A stretch of DNA of 64,000 nucleotides from SHXR01 sp046160305 (GCA_046160305.1 JBJXGX010000305.1:1-64000); one strand, 5' to 3'. Positions 43,320 through 52,737 are shown, counted from the first letter of the stretch. Notes: generated by a model from the sequence alone, not told the origin. Numbers and translations are program-made.

Positions 43320-43699
43320 GTCGAATGCTCTCGGGTCATCCGCAAATGCTGAAGATGCCGCCGGCTCCGACGCTGCCCGAGGGACCGTGGCTGGTCGTGT
43401 CGTCTGCGACCAACACGGCCTTTTCGGGGCCGTGGGGCGTGAGTTTGACCACGAACCTGACGCCCGACCCGGATACCGGGCTCGGCCGCTGGACGGAGCG
43501 TGACTTCATCGCCACGATCCGCACCGGCCGCCACATGGGCCGTGGACGCGAGATCCTGCCGCCAATGCCGATCCCGGTCTATAGCAACTTCACCGACGCC
43601 GATCTGGGCGCGATCTTCGCGTATCTGCGGACGATTCCGGCAATCAAGAATCAGGTCCCGGAGCCGCGACCGCCCGCTGGCGCGAAGGCGGTGCAATAG
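43280..43699 (+). pseudogene. c-type cytochrome lacking its N-terminus and heme-binding site
   Basis: The readable part opens SPFKMGEKGSEFDLSRML, where relatives have a heme motif C-x2-CHTPFKMG, then continues MPPAPTLPEGPW, TAFSGPWGVSLTTNLTPD and RTGRHMGRGREILPPMP. Signal peptide and CXXCH are missing. The sequence joins the preceding cytochrome near 43277-43285, which is best explained by one deletion that removed the end of the first gene and the start of the second. Confidence 0.75.
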
Positions 43700-43946
43700 C
43701 GGATGCGGGTGCCTGTTGATCCTGCCCGGTGACAACCGGCACCTTCACGTCATCTGCGCGCATTGTTCAACCACTGCGCTCGCTCACGATCGACCCGGCA
43801 TTCCACGCGCGAAGGCCGGGCCATCGCAGCGCTGCGAAAACACCGAACGTCCGCGGACTATTTGCTTGGTCGGCAAGGCGGCATCCTATCGCGCCTGTCT
43901 GCACACCACCGCCTGTCACGCCGGCCGGTCGCGGTACTATCGTCAG

Positions 43947-44639
43947 ATGAAATCCTTCGTCTTCGCTTTCGCTCTGGCCGCGGTGCTCTCGAGCGGTGCC
44001 GCATCCGCTCAAAGCTTTCCCAACAAGACCGTGCGCGTGATGGTCCCCACCGCGCCCGGTGGGGGCATCGACGTGTCGTGTCGAATCGTCACCGCCAAGC
44101 TGCAGAAGTATTGGGGCCATCCGGTCGTGGTCGAAAATCGGCCGGGCGCGGCGAGCCTGCTTGCGCTTGAACTTTTCAATGCACTGGCCGGCACGCAGAT
44201 CACGCCGATCTCCTACAAAGGCGCGGGTCCCGCGCTCGCGAGTTTGATGGCGGGCGAGACGCAGATTGCGTTCGCCGACATCGGTAGCGGCGCGTCGACC
44301 TTGAAATCGGGAAGGGTGCGCGTGTTGGGTATCGCCACGCTCGAACGCTCGAAGCTCTATCCGGATTGGCCGACCATCGATGAATCGGGCGTGCCAAAGT
44401 TCGAGACGAGCACATGGGTCGCGATGTTCGCGCCCGCCGCAACGCCGCGCGAGATTACCGAGCGCATCGGCCACGATGTCCGGCGGGCGCTCGCCGACCC
44501 CGATGTCAGGCAGCGCTTTCAGGCGATCAATTTCGAGGTGGTCGGGTCGACCGCCGAGGGGCTCGCATCGATCATGCGGCGGGACACCGATAAGTGGCGC
44601 CGCCTCGTTCGCGAACGCAACCTGAAGTTTTCGCAATGA
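43947..44639 (+). CDS. Bug-family receptor with a large internal in-frame deletion
   Basis: A 230-residue protein, about 95 residues shorter than other Bug proteins. The signal peptide (FAFALAAVLSSGAASAQ), SFPNKTVRVMVPTAPGG and VENRPGAAS are normal. The sequence then jumps directly to LALELFNALAG, which normally lies about 95 residues later. The region with the DGYTLL motif and half of domain 2 is gone. The frame is kept, but the product is unlikely to fold as a receptor, so I regard it as a probable pseudogene. Confidence 0.7.
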   Translation: MKSFVFAFALAAVLSSGAASAQSFPNKTVRVMVPTAPGGGIDVSCRIVTAKLQKYWGHPVVVENRPGAASLLALELFNALAGTQITPISYKGAGPALASLMAGETQIAFADIGSGASTLKSGRVRVLGIATLERSKLYPDWPTIDESGVPKFETSTWVAMFAPAATPREITERIGHDVRRALADPDVRQRFQAINFEVVGSTAEGLASIMRRDTDKWRRLVRERNLKFSQ

Positions 44640-44705
44640 ACGCCGAGCGTGAAGTTGTCTCAATGAACGTCGAGCGTGAAGTCTCCACAATGAACGCGGC
44701 GCGCC
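44636..44705 (+). repeat. 27-bp tandem repeat holding three alternative start codons
   Basis: The unit ATGAACG..GAGCGTGAAGT recurs at 44636, 44663 and 44690 (the third partial), giving MNAEREVVS-MNVEREVST-MNAARLLL. The first ATG overlaps the stop of the preceding gene as ATGA. Slippage of this array would change the N-terminus or the distance to the upstream gene. Confidence 0.7.
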
Positions 44706-45748
44706 TGCTGCTCGTGGGCAGCATCCCGCTCGATACGCCGGAGCGCGTCTTCGAACAGTTCGGCGGTCCGCTCGGCCGCTACCTCGGCGCGCTGCCTGAT
44801 GGCGAGGTCGGCTTGCGGTTGCATTGGATCAGCCGGATTCATTTCCAGGTCTTCGCGCTGCATCCGGATCTAGAGATCATGCAGCGTCCGCCGCTCGATA
44901 ACGGGGTCGAGCGTTTGAATCCGCGCAACACCGGAGAGAGTTGGCGATTCAAGGTGCGTGATAGTGTCGATCGCATTCGCTTCGGCGAACCGGGATGGCG
45001 CCTCGGCTACGCTCGCGATGCGATCAACTCGTACTACGTATTTCGCGCGATGCGCGAGCAAGGCCGGCTTCCGGCGGGCTTGCGCTTCCAGATCTCGCTC
45101 GCCTCGCCGAATAGTGCCGCACCGCCGCGCATTCTCGTGAATCCGGAGCGCCTGCCCATTCTGCGCGAAGGCTACGAGTTCGCGATGGCCGATGAACTGC
45201 GGACGATCTTCGCGCACATTCCCGCGCGCGATCTCGCGATCCAATGGGATTGTTCGACCGAAGTGCAGGACGCGTATGGTGAAGTTGCGAACCTTGCACC
45301 TGAGGGCGGGATCGAACGCAATGTCGCGCAGTTCGCGCGGCTGTGTCCCGCCATTCCGTCCGAGGCGCGAGTAGGCGTGCATCTTTGCTTCGGCACGCTC
45401 GGCGGTTGGCCGCGATTCGCGCCCGGCGATCTTGGCCGCACGGTCGATCTTGCCAACGGCATTATCGCCGGCGCTGGTCGTCGCGTCGATTGGATGCATA
45501 TCCCGGTGCTCGATCGTGCTGATGACGCGTTCTTCGCGCCATTCGCGCGCCTGCGTGCGGGCGACACGCGCGTATTTCTCGGCTTGATCCACAACATGGA
45601 GCGATTCGGTGAACGCGTCGCCGTGGCGCGCAAGTATCTCGCCGACTTCGGCCTCGCCGCGTTCTGCGGTTTTGGGCGGATGCCGCCCGGCGATATGCCC
45701 GGCGTGCTCGCTGCGCACTTGCGGGCGCTGGAACTCGCTGCGGCGTAG
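44690..45748 (+). CDS. Cobalamin-independent methionine-synthase-like protein
   Basis: A 352-residue protein (379 if the first tandem ATG at 44636 is used) with the barrel pattern of MetE C-terminal-domain relatives: VGSIPLDTPERVFEQF, LPDGEVGLRLHW, IQWDCSTEVQDAYGE, GVHLCFGTLGGWPRF and CGFGRMPPGDMPG. A zinc-site histidine/cysteine pair is suggested by HLCFGT and AFCGFG. These stand-alone proteins probably transfer methyl groups or act on small thiols in catabolism; the reaction is not known. Three in-frame ATGs in a 27-base tandem repeat leave the start open. Confidence 0.75.
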   Translation: MNAARLLLVGSIPLDTPERVFEQFGGPLGRYLGALPDGEVGLRLHWISRIHFQVFALHPDLEIMQRPPLDNGVERLNPRNTGESWRFKVRDSVDRIRFGEPGWRLGYARDAINSYYVFRAMREQGRLPAGLRFQISLASPNSAAPPRILVNPERLPILREGYEFAMADELRTIFAHIPARDLAIQWDCSTEVQDAYGEVANLAPEGGIERNVAQFARLCPAIPSEARVGVHLCFGTLGGWPRFAPGDLGRTVDLANGIIAGAGRRVDWMHIPVLDRADDAFFAPFARLRAGDTRVFLGLIHNMERFGERVAVARKYLADFGLAAFCGFGRMPPGDMPGVLAAHLRALELAAA

Positions 45749-46297
45749 GGGCGATTCGGGCTGCGTGAGGTGACCGTGTTGGTCTTGGGGTCACCGGTCG
45801 CACCGCGTTGCCGTCTGCGGATGCGCGAACTGGAATGTCTGCGCCGCCTGCGCGAATGCGAGGATCGCGCTCGAAATGCGGGGGCCATCGCACGGCCGCG
45901 CCGCGCACCGGCCACGATGAGCGCGGCCACGTGCGAAAACTGCTCCAGGACGATTTCGACCTGGACGAAAATTGGTGGCAACGAGGTGGAAGTGCCGAAG
46001 CCAGCGCCGAACAAGATGATGCAGGCAATCGATAGCGGAACACTCGCGCCGGTTACGAGTATGAAGGCCATCGATGTGACAATCGTTGCTGTGTAGCTGC
46101 CAAGGGCGACCATTCGTCGATCGGTGTGCGGATGGCGATGACGCGATCAATCACTGCATCCATTTATCTTCACCCACTGATGATTGCGCTCCGGCGCTCC
46201 GGCGCATCGTCGATTGGCGGATCGCGAGTGCGATATATTGATGATTCGGGTGCGCTGATCCCTGTCCACAATGGCGCGCGATCATTTGGAGAATGAA
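45749..46297. other. Gap region with MFS remnant
   Basis: Apart from the MFS fragment described at 45791-46113, no gene is seen. The remaining 180 bases before the Bug gene at 46298 hold no clear repeat or hairpin. Confidence 0.6.
45791..46113 (-). pseudogene. C-terminal remnant of an MFS transporter
   Basis: In one frame 71 residues read as two or three membrane helices of an MFS protein (TSMAFILVTGASVPLSIACI, then ILFGAGFGTSTSLPP). After AALIVAGAR the frame shifts and a further stretch (ILAFAQAAQTF) appears. No N-terminal half is present. It is flanked by intact genes on both sides. Confidence 0.5.
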
Positions 46298-47278
46298 GTG
46301 CGGCTCAATCACCTGGCACGAATCGTATTGGCAATCGGCGCATCGGCAACCATGTGCGTGCACCCGGCGAATGCGCAGCAGATCTATCCGGCGAAGCCGG
46401 TGACCTTGATCGTTTCGACTTCGACCGGGACCACACCCGATTTGCTCGCTCGATCGATGGCCCCACGTCTTGCCCAGCGAATCGGCCAATCGGTGATCGT
46501 TGACAACAAGGTGGGAGCGAGCGGGAACATCGGCGCGATGGCGGTGGTGAAGGCACCGCCGGATGGGCATACGGTATTGATCACGACCAACAATCTCTCG
46601 TCGATTCAATATTTCGTGAAAGAGATGCCCTTCGATCCGGTGGTTGACTTGGAACCCGTGATGAAGCTTGCGATCGCGATGTACTCGCTCGTGATCAATC
46701 CCAATGTGCCGGCGCAGACCGTCCAGGAATTCATCGCGCTCGCCAAAGCAAAGCCGGGCGCGATGAACTACTCGACCCCCGGGGTGGGCTCGCCGCATCA
46801 CCTGTCCATGGAACTCTTCAAGCAGCGGACCGATATCGCGATTACACATGTGCCGTACAAGGGCTCCGCGACCTCGCTCACCGACGTGCTCGGCGGACAA
46901 ATCGAGGCGACATTCACACCTATGAATACGGTCATCCCGTTGGTGCGCGCCGGCAAGTTGCGCATGCTTGCGACCGCTACGGACAAGCGAACGTCGTGGC
47001 TGCCCGACGTACCGACCTTGGCGGAGCAGGGGATCGACGGCGTCGACCCTGGGGCGTGGGGCGCGATGTTCCTCCCGAGGGGAACGCCCGCGCCGATCGT
47101 AAAGCGATTGCTGGATGACACGACGGCGGTGCTAAGCGAACCGGCGTTGCGCGATTCGCTATTGGAGCGGGGCGTGGTCCTGTCGCTCAGTACGCCTGAG
47201 GGACTCACGAAGCTTTTGAAGGACGATCTGGCGCGCTGGAAGATCGTGGTGGAACGGGGGCGGCTGAACGTGCAGTGA
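46298..47278 (+). CDS. Tripartite tricarboxylate transporter receptor, Bug family
   Basis: A 326-residue receptor. GTG 46298 with GGAG six bases upstream is chosen; an in-frame ATG at 46271 is weaker. The signal peptide ends PANAQ and the mature start is QIYPAKPVTLIVSTSTGT, lacking the usual PGG. VDNKVGASGNIG and HVPYKGSATSL follow. The glycine-poor first loop sets it apart from other Bug proteins in the window. Confidence 0.88.
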   Translation: MRLNHLARIVLAIGASATMCVHPANAQQIYPAKPVTLIVSTSTGTTPDLLARSMAPRLAQRIGQSVIVDNKVGASGNIGAMAVVKAPPDGHTVLITTNNLSSIQYFVKEMPFDPVVDLEPVMKLAIAMYSLVINPNVPAQTVQEFIALAKAKPGAMNYSTPGVGSPHHLSMELFKQRTDIAITHVPYKGSATSLTDVLGGQIEATFTPMNTVIPLVRAGKLRMLATATDKRTSWLPDVPTLAEQGIDGVDPGAWGAMFLPRGTPAPIVKRLLDDTTAVLSEPALRDSLLERGVVLSLSTPEGLTKLLKDDLARWKIVVERGRLNVQ

Positions 47279-47351
47279 AGCCCAAGGGCAAGTAGCGCGT
47301 GCGGAGTCGTCCCGCGTTTGAGGTTTCGTTACAACACCGCGGGCATCGCCC

Positions 47352-48659
47352 TCATCGAGCTTTGCCCGGCACCAGGCGGACAGTGCGCGGCGCCGCGAAC
47401 CCGATGGCAATCGCCGACATGACACAGCAGCCGAATGCCAGAACGAAGGCGATTTGGTAACTGCCCGTAACATCGTGAATGATTCCGGCGGCCAATGGCC
47501 CGGCCGCGCCGCCGCCGATCAATCCGATCGTCAAGGTACCGAAGATCGTGCCGTAATGTGGGCCATCAAAAATTTCTGCGACGATCGGCCCCATCACGGA
47601 AGTCACGCTGTAACCGAGCAGGCCCTGCGCGATCACCATGCCGTACAACAGAATCCGTGTGGGGTGATGCTCAAGGCCGATGAGGGCCGCGTAACAGAGG
47701 GCAAAGCCTGCGCACCCGGCGGTCCACACCCACTCGCGGCCGATCCGATCCGACAGCGCCCCGAGTGCGATCTGACCCGGAATCGCGACGATGCTAACCA
47801 GTCCCAATGCCCAAGCGGCTTCCAACGGGTCAAAGCCGATCTCGATGAGATACTTCGTCTGGTGCACTTGCACGGCGTACCAGGCAAAGGTGCAGCAGAA
47901 AAAGCCGATCATGATCCACCAAAAGCGCGCGGTCCGAATGGCGCGTCCGAGCGTCCATTCGGTAGCGGCCCATTCGTGATCGACGACGTTCGAAGGCGGC
48001 TTCCTGGCATGTCCGCCGGCCGGTTGCGGGTCGCCGTCAGGGCGTAATCCTAGATTTTCGGGTCGGAGCCAAACGAACAGGTTGATCGGCACGAGTACCA
48101 CGAGCGCCAGCATCCCCAAGGTCAAACAGGCAGCTCGCCAGCCCTCCTGTTGAATGATGGTCTGTACCCACGGCAGCAGGACGATACCGCCGACACCGAC
48201 CCCGGCAAACGCAATGCCGATGGCAAGACCTCGCCGACGGACAAACCAGTTGGGCAGAAATAGCGATTGCGCGGTGTAGCTCATGCAATTGGCGCCACCG
48301 CCGACCAGTACTCCAAGGGTCAGGTAGAGATGCCATGGCTGGGAGATCACCATCGCGGCGAGGAGGCCCGAACCCAGTAGCAGCGCGCCCAACTCGATGA
48401 CGACCCTGGGACCGTGCCGGTCGATGAGGCGGCCGACAACCGGACTCAGAACAGCCGAAACGAGAAAGCCAAATGAAAACGCCCCGGCTACCATGCCGCG
48501 ATCCCAACTGAACTCCTCGACAAGGGGCGGCAGGAGCAACGAGAATGCGGTGCGCGACGTGACGCTGATGGCCATCGTGACGAATGCAATGCCGACAATC
48601 ACCCAGCCGTAGAAGAACGGCAGACGGCGCAGTCGGAGGGCAAGCGGCTCTACAAGCAT
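47352..48659 (-). CDS. MFS transporter (OFA/MCT-like)
   Basis: A 435-residue inner-membrane protein with twelve segments. It opens PFFYGWVIVGIAFVTMAIS, has GRLIDRHGPR between helices 2 and 3 and LSDRIGREWVWTAG in the second half, as in monocarboxylate/oxalate-type MFS proteins. ATG 48659 is taken because the longer frame adds only a basic tail. It likely imports a carboxylate. It converges on the Bug gene at 46298. Confidence 0.88.
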   Translation of the reverse strand: MLVEPLALRLRRLPFFYGWVIVGIAFVTMAISVTSRTAFSLLLPPLVEEFSWDRGMVAGAFSFGFLVSAVLSPVVGRLIDRHGPRVVIELGALLLGSGLLAAMVISQPWHLYLTLGVLVGGGANCMSYTAQSLFLPNWFVRRRGLAIGIAFAGVGVGGIVLLPWVQTIIQQEGWRAACLTLGMLALVVLVPINLFVWLRPENLGLRPDGDPQPAGGHARKPPSNVVDHEWAATEWTLGRAIRTARFWWIMIGFFCCTFAWYAVQVHQTKYLIEIGFDPLEAAWALGLVSIVAIPGQIALGALSDRIGREWVWTAGCAGFALCYAALIGLEHHPTRILLYGMVIAQGLLGYSVTSVMGPIVAEIFDGPHYGTIFGTLTIGLIGGGAAGPLAAGIIHDVTGSYQIAFVLAFGCCVMSAIAIGFAAPRTVRLVPGKAR

Positions 48660-48790
48660 GGATTCGCGTTTGCGTCGGGGCTGACTAAGTCGCACTCAAA
48701 AAAGAAAGCTGAAGACGGGTGCCGTCGTCAAGAAAACAATCGACGAAGGCGTTCAAGGATCGATTCGAGCCCTATCGATCGAGTGATTGA

Positions 48791-50182
48791 TTACGGTCTG
48801 ACCGCAGGCGGTGGCAGGATCTTGCGCTCCGCGGCGAGCGCCCAGATCTTTTGCGCGGCAAGTGCGGCCTTGCGCATGATGGTGCCTTCATCCACCTTAA
48901 GCAGCTTTCCGTCGCGCACGACCGGCTCGCCGTGAATCATGGTGAACACGATGTCCCCGGCGTGGCCTTTCCAGATCAGGTTCTTGACGGGGTCCCATAC
49001 CGGTTGTAGATGCGGCTTGAAGAGGTCGAACACCAGGAGGTCTGCTTTCGCGCCCGCCTGCAACCGGCCCAGGTCCGGCCGGCCTAATGCCTTCGCACCC
49101 GCCAACGTACCAGCGCGCATCAACTGGTGCGCCGTGCCCACATGCGCCTTGCCGAAGAACTGCTTGGATAGAAGGCCAGTGACGCGCAACTCGCCGATCA
49201 TGTCCATGCCATGCGAATCGGTGCCGATGCCTGTGCTCACGCCCGCGTTGGCAAAACGCGCGAACGGGAAGTTGCTGCCCTCGCGTGCGAAGCCGAACGC
49301 GCAGTTCGCGACGTGCGTGCCGGTGGCGGCGAGTTCCGCAAGTTCTTCATCGGTGGTGCAGCCGGCATGCGCCAGCACGACGCGATCACCCAAGAGGCCG
49401 GTGTCCCGCGCATACTCGGTCGCCCCCATGCCGTAACGCTTGCGAAGCAATGCGAGCTCCTGCGGCGTCTGCGCAAAGTGCGTCGTGAGAATACAGTCGA
49501 GATCGTCGGCCGCCTTGCGACTTTCGCGCAGCAGTTCGGGCAGGCAGGTATCGGTGGCATGCGGGCCGATCGCCACCTGGGCGAGGCCGTTGCGTCCCGC
49601 ATCGCGCACTTTGTGGAGCGCGATCGATTTCGCGAGCTGGGCCAGGCCATCATTGTCGAAGTCCCAGATCGGATGCCCGTCTGGCCCGAGACGCGAATTC
49701 GAAGAAGACATGATGAACGGCGCGCCGACGGTGCGAAGGCCAATCTCACGGGCGACATCGAAGAACATCTCCTGCCCGTGGTGCCACATGTCGAGCACGG
49801 TGGTGGAGCCGCCTTTGAGCAGATCGATCATGCCAAGTGCGGTGACCGCGTGCAGTTCCTCGCGCGTGAGTTGCTGCGCGGCAATCGCCGTGAGCGGCAA
49901 GAGCACGTTGTAGACGAGCTTGGGAATCCAGGGGTCCATCTCGAGATCGTCCGGGATGCCGCGGAACAGGCCGCCCCGGATGCAATGCGCATGCAGATTC
50001 ACAAAACCGGGCATCACGAAGCCGTGCTCGTAGCGGACCACCGGCGTGCCCGCGGCCGGCGCATCGCGCGTGACCGCCTCGATCGTCGTGTCGTCCACAT
50101 AGACGTAGTGATCCTCGAGGAGGACCTGCTCGCCGTCCCGCATGCCAAGCACGTATTTGCCGGCGATGACGCATGTGGTCAT
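48791..50182 (-). CDS. Amidohydrolase, cytosine deaminase/TrzA-AtzA-like
   Basis: A 463-residue metal-dependent hydrolase of subtype III. Metal ligands are H-x-H (VNLHAHCIRGG), H in LTTHFAQTPQE, H in VVLAHAGCTTDEE, and D in GIGTDSHGMD. The family deaminates or dechlorinates ring nitrogen compounds such as guanine, cytosine or s-triazines. A Bug receptor gene is directly upstream (8 bases), so uptake and hydrolysis of one nitrogen heterocycle is plausible. The exact substrate cannot be told. Confidence 0.88.
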   Translation of the reverse strand: MTTCVIAGKYVLGMRDGEQVLLEDHYVYVDDTTIEAVTRDAPAAGTPVVRYEHGFVMPGFVNLHAHCIRGGLFRGIPDDLEMDPWIPKLVYNVLLPLTAIAAQQLTREELHAVTALGMIDLLKGGSTTVLDMWHHGQEMFFDVAREIGLRTVGAPFIMSSSNSRLGPDGHPIWDFDNDGLAQLAKSIALHKVRDAGRNGLAQVAIGPHATDTCLPELLRESRKAADDLDCILTTHFAQTPQELALLRKRYGMGATEYARDTGLLGDRVVLAHAGCTTDEELAELAATGTHVANCAFGFAREGSNFPFARFANAGVSTGIGTDSHGMDMIGELRVTGLLSKQFFGKAHVGTAHQLMRAGTLAGAKALGRPDLGRLQAGAKADLLVFDLFKPHLQPVWDPVKNLIWKGHAGDIVFTMIHGEPVVRDGKLLKVDEGTIMRKAALAAQKIWALAAERKILPPPAVRP

Positions 50183-50189
50183 GGCCGCG

Positions 50190-51137
50190 CTATTCCGGAA
50201 TGATGCCCGCTTCGTTGGTGAGCCGCCGCCAGACCGCGGTCTGGTCGCGCGCCAACGTGCCCATCCCTGCGGCCAAGAGCGGATTGATCTCCATCCCCTG
50301 GCGCTCGATTTGCTCGCGCACTTCGGGCTTTTGCAAGGTTGCGAGCAACTCGCGCGAGAGCCGCTCGACGATCTCAGCCGGCATTTTCGCCGGCCCGAAC
50401 AGGCCCATCCATGGGATCGCCGCGAACGGCGTAATGCCCGACTCGGCCATCGTCGGCAGGTCGGGCAATGCCTTGCTGCGGCTGGTGAGCATCGTCGCGA
50501 GCCCGCGGATGCGTCCGTCGCGAACGTGCTGCGCTAACGTCCCGGTGACCAGCACCAACTGGATACGCCCGCCGATCAGGTCGTTTAGCGCCGTCGTCTC
50601 ACTCTTGTAGGGAATCACCTGGATCTTGAAATTCTCCGCGGCAGCGAAGAGCGTCGGTGCGATGCTTGCGGTGGCACTCGAGCTGCCCGCGTTCAGTTTG
50701 CCGGGATTGTCGCGCCCGTAGGCGGCCAGCTCCTTCAAGGTGCGCACCGGCAGGTCCGGATGCACCGTCCAGAAGAAACTGTTGACGCCGATGCCGCCGA
50801 TCGGCGTCATGTCGGCGATCGGATCGAAGGGCACCTGCTTGCGCAGTGACGGCAGCGCGGAGATTTGCGTCGAGGTACCGAAGAACACCGTGTAGCCGTC
50901 GGGCGCGGCCTTGACCAATTGCTCGCCGGCAACGATGCCGTCAGCACCGGGCCGGTTGTCGATGACCACCGGCTGGCCGAGCGACTGCGACATCGACACC
51001 GCGACGATGCGCGCGATCACGTCGGTCGCGCCGCCCGTGCCGAACGCGACGATCGCGCGCACCGGCTTGGAAGGGAACTGCGCCTGCACCGGAAGCGAGC
51101 AGGCAAGAAGCAAGGCGAGGAAAAGAGTTCTTTTCAT
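50190..51137 (-). CDS. Tripartite tricarboxylate transporter receptor, Bug family
   Basis: A 315-residue receptor with a signal peptide LFLALLLACSLPVQAQ, then FPSKPVRAIVAFGTGG. IDNRPGADGIVAGE and VIPYKSETTAL are present; the usual G after YK is serine. It is co-directional with the amidohydrolase eight bases later and probably supplies its substrate. A copy of a 76-bp repeat lies just upstream. Confidence 0.9.
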   Translation of the reverse strand: MKRTLFLALLLACSLPVQAQFPSKPVRAIVAFGTGGATDVIARIVAVSMSQSLGQPVVIDNRPGADGIVAGEQLVKAAPDGYTVFFGTSTQISALPSLRKQVPFDPIADMTPIGGIGVNSFFWTVHPDLPVRTLKELAAYGRDNPGKLNAGSSSATASIAPTLFAAAENFKIQVIPYKSETTALNDLIGGRIQLVLVTGTLAQHVRDGRIRGLATMLTSRSKALPDLPTMAESGITPFAAIPWMGLFGPAKMPAEIVERLSRELLATLQKPEVREQIERQGMEINPLLAAGMGTLARDQTAVWRRLTNEAGIIPE

Positions 51138-51153
51138 GGAAATCCGGGTTGGC

Positions 51154-51229
51154 GTGATATTCGCGGTGATGAAGCGGATAGGTCGACGCTTGGGCTCGCG
51201 CGGGGTCGTGAATGCTTTGATGGCATCAA
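51154..51229. repeat. 76-bp dispersed repeat, copy 1
   Basis: It begins GATATTCGCGGTGATGAAGC and ends TTTGATGGCATCAAGG. Copy 2 at 52214 has the same length and the same ends but a diverged middle. It lies in the upstream region of the Bug gene at 50190. Confidence 0.6.
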
Positions 51230-51261
51230 GGGGCGAAACGGTGTACGACTCGCGCTGATGC

Positions 51262-52122
51262 CTACCTCTGCGCGAGCTGCAAGGCAGCGCGCATTAAATG
51301 ACTATCGGGTCGCCTGAGTTCATCGATGATCGTGAAGTGATTGGTATTGGTGATCGGGATCAGATCGCCCGCAAGATGCGCCGCTGCCCGGGCGGCGTGG
51401 AAATCGCGGCTGCTCGCGACCATTCCTGGCAACTCGCCGGTGCCATACGCAATCGATAGCGGCTTTGCGACGCCCGGCAAGCGCATCGGCGAAAGCGTTT
51501 CGATTTCCGTTTCGCCGAGCTTCACCTTGTCGTTGACATGCGGGGAGTCGCGCAGCGGAGCGAGATCATAGACGCCGGAAATCGCCATCCCCGCTGTCAC
51601 GATTGGATGATCCAACAGATACGCCGTCAAATGTCCGCCTGCTGACCAACCCGAGAGGATCACTGGGCCCGCGATACCGCGGCGGGCGGCATTTGCAGCG
51701 AACCAATCGAGCGCAGCGCGAAGTTCTTGCGTGATCTGCGTGAGGCTTGCCTCGGGTGCCAGGGTATAGCCAGGTAGCGCCGCCGACCAGCCATTGGCAA
51801 GCGCACCTTCGGCGACGCAGGCGAACATCTCCTTGCTGCCGCGTTGCCAATAGCCGCCGTGAATGAAGACGAAGCAGGGCGCGTTGGGATCGGCACTGGG
51901 ATACAGATCCCATTTCGTGCGATCCCGAGGCCCATAAGGCAGGTCGAGGTGTTGTGGGCGTTGCGTGCGCAGGGCGGTCGACGCGGCAGTCCAACCCTCG
52001 TTTTTTTGCTGGACGAATGCAGCGCCCGCATGCGCCACATTGTTGAAGGCGAGATTGCGCGCCTCAAGGGACATCGTCATCCAGTTAGTCGCTATGGGCG
52101 CGTGGTGGTTAGGATCGAGCAC
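51262..52122 (-). CDS. Alpha/beta hydrolase, kynurenine-formamidase-like
   Basis: A 286-residue hydrolase. It has the oxyanion motif HGGYW, the nucleophile elbow GWSAGGHL with catalytic serine, and a late NTNHFTIIDEL holding the catalytic histidine. These features fit arylformamidase (KynB-like) and feruloyl-esterase-type enzymes. It starts at GTG 52122, seven bases after AAGGAG. It forms a single-gene unit. Confidence 0.85.
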   Translation of the reverse strand: MLDPNHHAPIATNWMTMSLEARNLAFNNVAHAGAAFVQQKNEGWTAASTALRTQRPQHLDLPYGPRDRTKWDLYPSADPNAPCFVFIHGGYWQRGSKEMFACVAEGALANGWSAALPGYTLAPEASLTQITQELRAALDWFAANAARRGIAGPVILSGWSAGGHLTAYLLDHPIVTAGMAISGVYDLAPLRDSPHVNDKVKLGETEIETLSPMRLPGVAKPLSIAYGTGELPGMVASSRDFHAARAAAHLAGDLIPITNTNHFTIIDELRRPDSHLMRAALQLAQR

Positions 52123-52179
52123 AAGAGGGCTCCTTGAATTGGGGTTGGGAACTTGCGTCGGGCAAAAATACTTTGAATT

Positions 52180-52203
52180 TATGTCGCGTCTGACCCCGGC
52201 TGG
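52180..52203. repeat. REP-like half site
   Basis: The stretch GCGTCTGACCCCGGC resembles the conserved GGGGTCAGACGC ends that flank REP-type sequences in proteobacteria. No transposase gene is adjacent. Tentative. Confidence 0.25.
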
Positions 52204-52213
52204 CTAAGCGACT

Positions 52214-52289
52214 GCGATATTTGCGGTGATGAAGCGAATGGGATGTCGTTTTCGTTTAAGCCGAGACATGAATGGATTGATGGCATCAA
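52214..52289. repeat. 76-bp dispersed repeat, copy 2
   Basis: It begins GATATTTGCGGTGATGAAGC and ends ATTGATGGCATCAAGG, matching copy 1 at 51154 over the same length. A common reading frame (GDEA..., DGIK) survives in both copies, which suggests an old coding fragment or a conserved repeat. Confidence 0.6.
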
Positions 52290-52320
52290 GGATGCCCGCC
52301 ATGCGCTCGATTTCGAACAC

Positions 52321-52737
52321 TTACCCCGGCACCACCACCCGCGGCGACAGTCCCATCCGTCGAGAACGTCGGGCGAATTGTTTGTCGTCGAACGACGCCA
52401 CGCTTTCGCATCCCCTATAGCTTGCATGATGCAAGGCGTCGGCCAGCCCCAGCCCAGCCTCGCAATTCGCAAGTGCCTGGACGACGCTCGCTCGATCTTC
52501 GACCGTGACTTGCGGCAACGCCAGCAAATGATTCAGCACCGCCGCGATTTGCGCGGTTGAGAATTTGTAGTATCCGCGCATTACCCATTCCAGCTCAAGC
52601 AGCACGGTCTTGCAGACCATCAGCGATTTGCCCGATTCGATCAGGCGGCGCGCGGCCTCGCGCTGCTTTTTCGCCTCGGCGTCGCCGTCATCCTCAACGT
52701 AATAGCGTACAAGGACGTTGGTATCGAGCCCGATCAC
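52321..52737 (-). CDS. PIN-domain toxin, VapC-like
   Basis: A 138-residue RNase of the PIN fold. The acidic active-site residues are seen in LDTNVLVRYYVEDD, LLELEWVMRGYY, GLADALHHA and VASFDDKQFAR. It starts at GTG 52737, overlapping the antitoxin stop by four bases. It should cleave RNA when not bound by the antitoxin. Confidence 0.88.
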   Translation of the reverse strand: MIGLDTNVLVRYYVEDDGDAEAKKQREAARRLIESGKSLMVCKTVLLELEWVMRGYYKFSTAQIAAVLNHLLALPQVTVEDRASVVQALANCEAGLGLADALHHASYRGCESVASFDDKQFARRSRRMGLSPRVVVPG

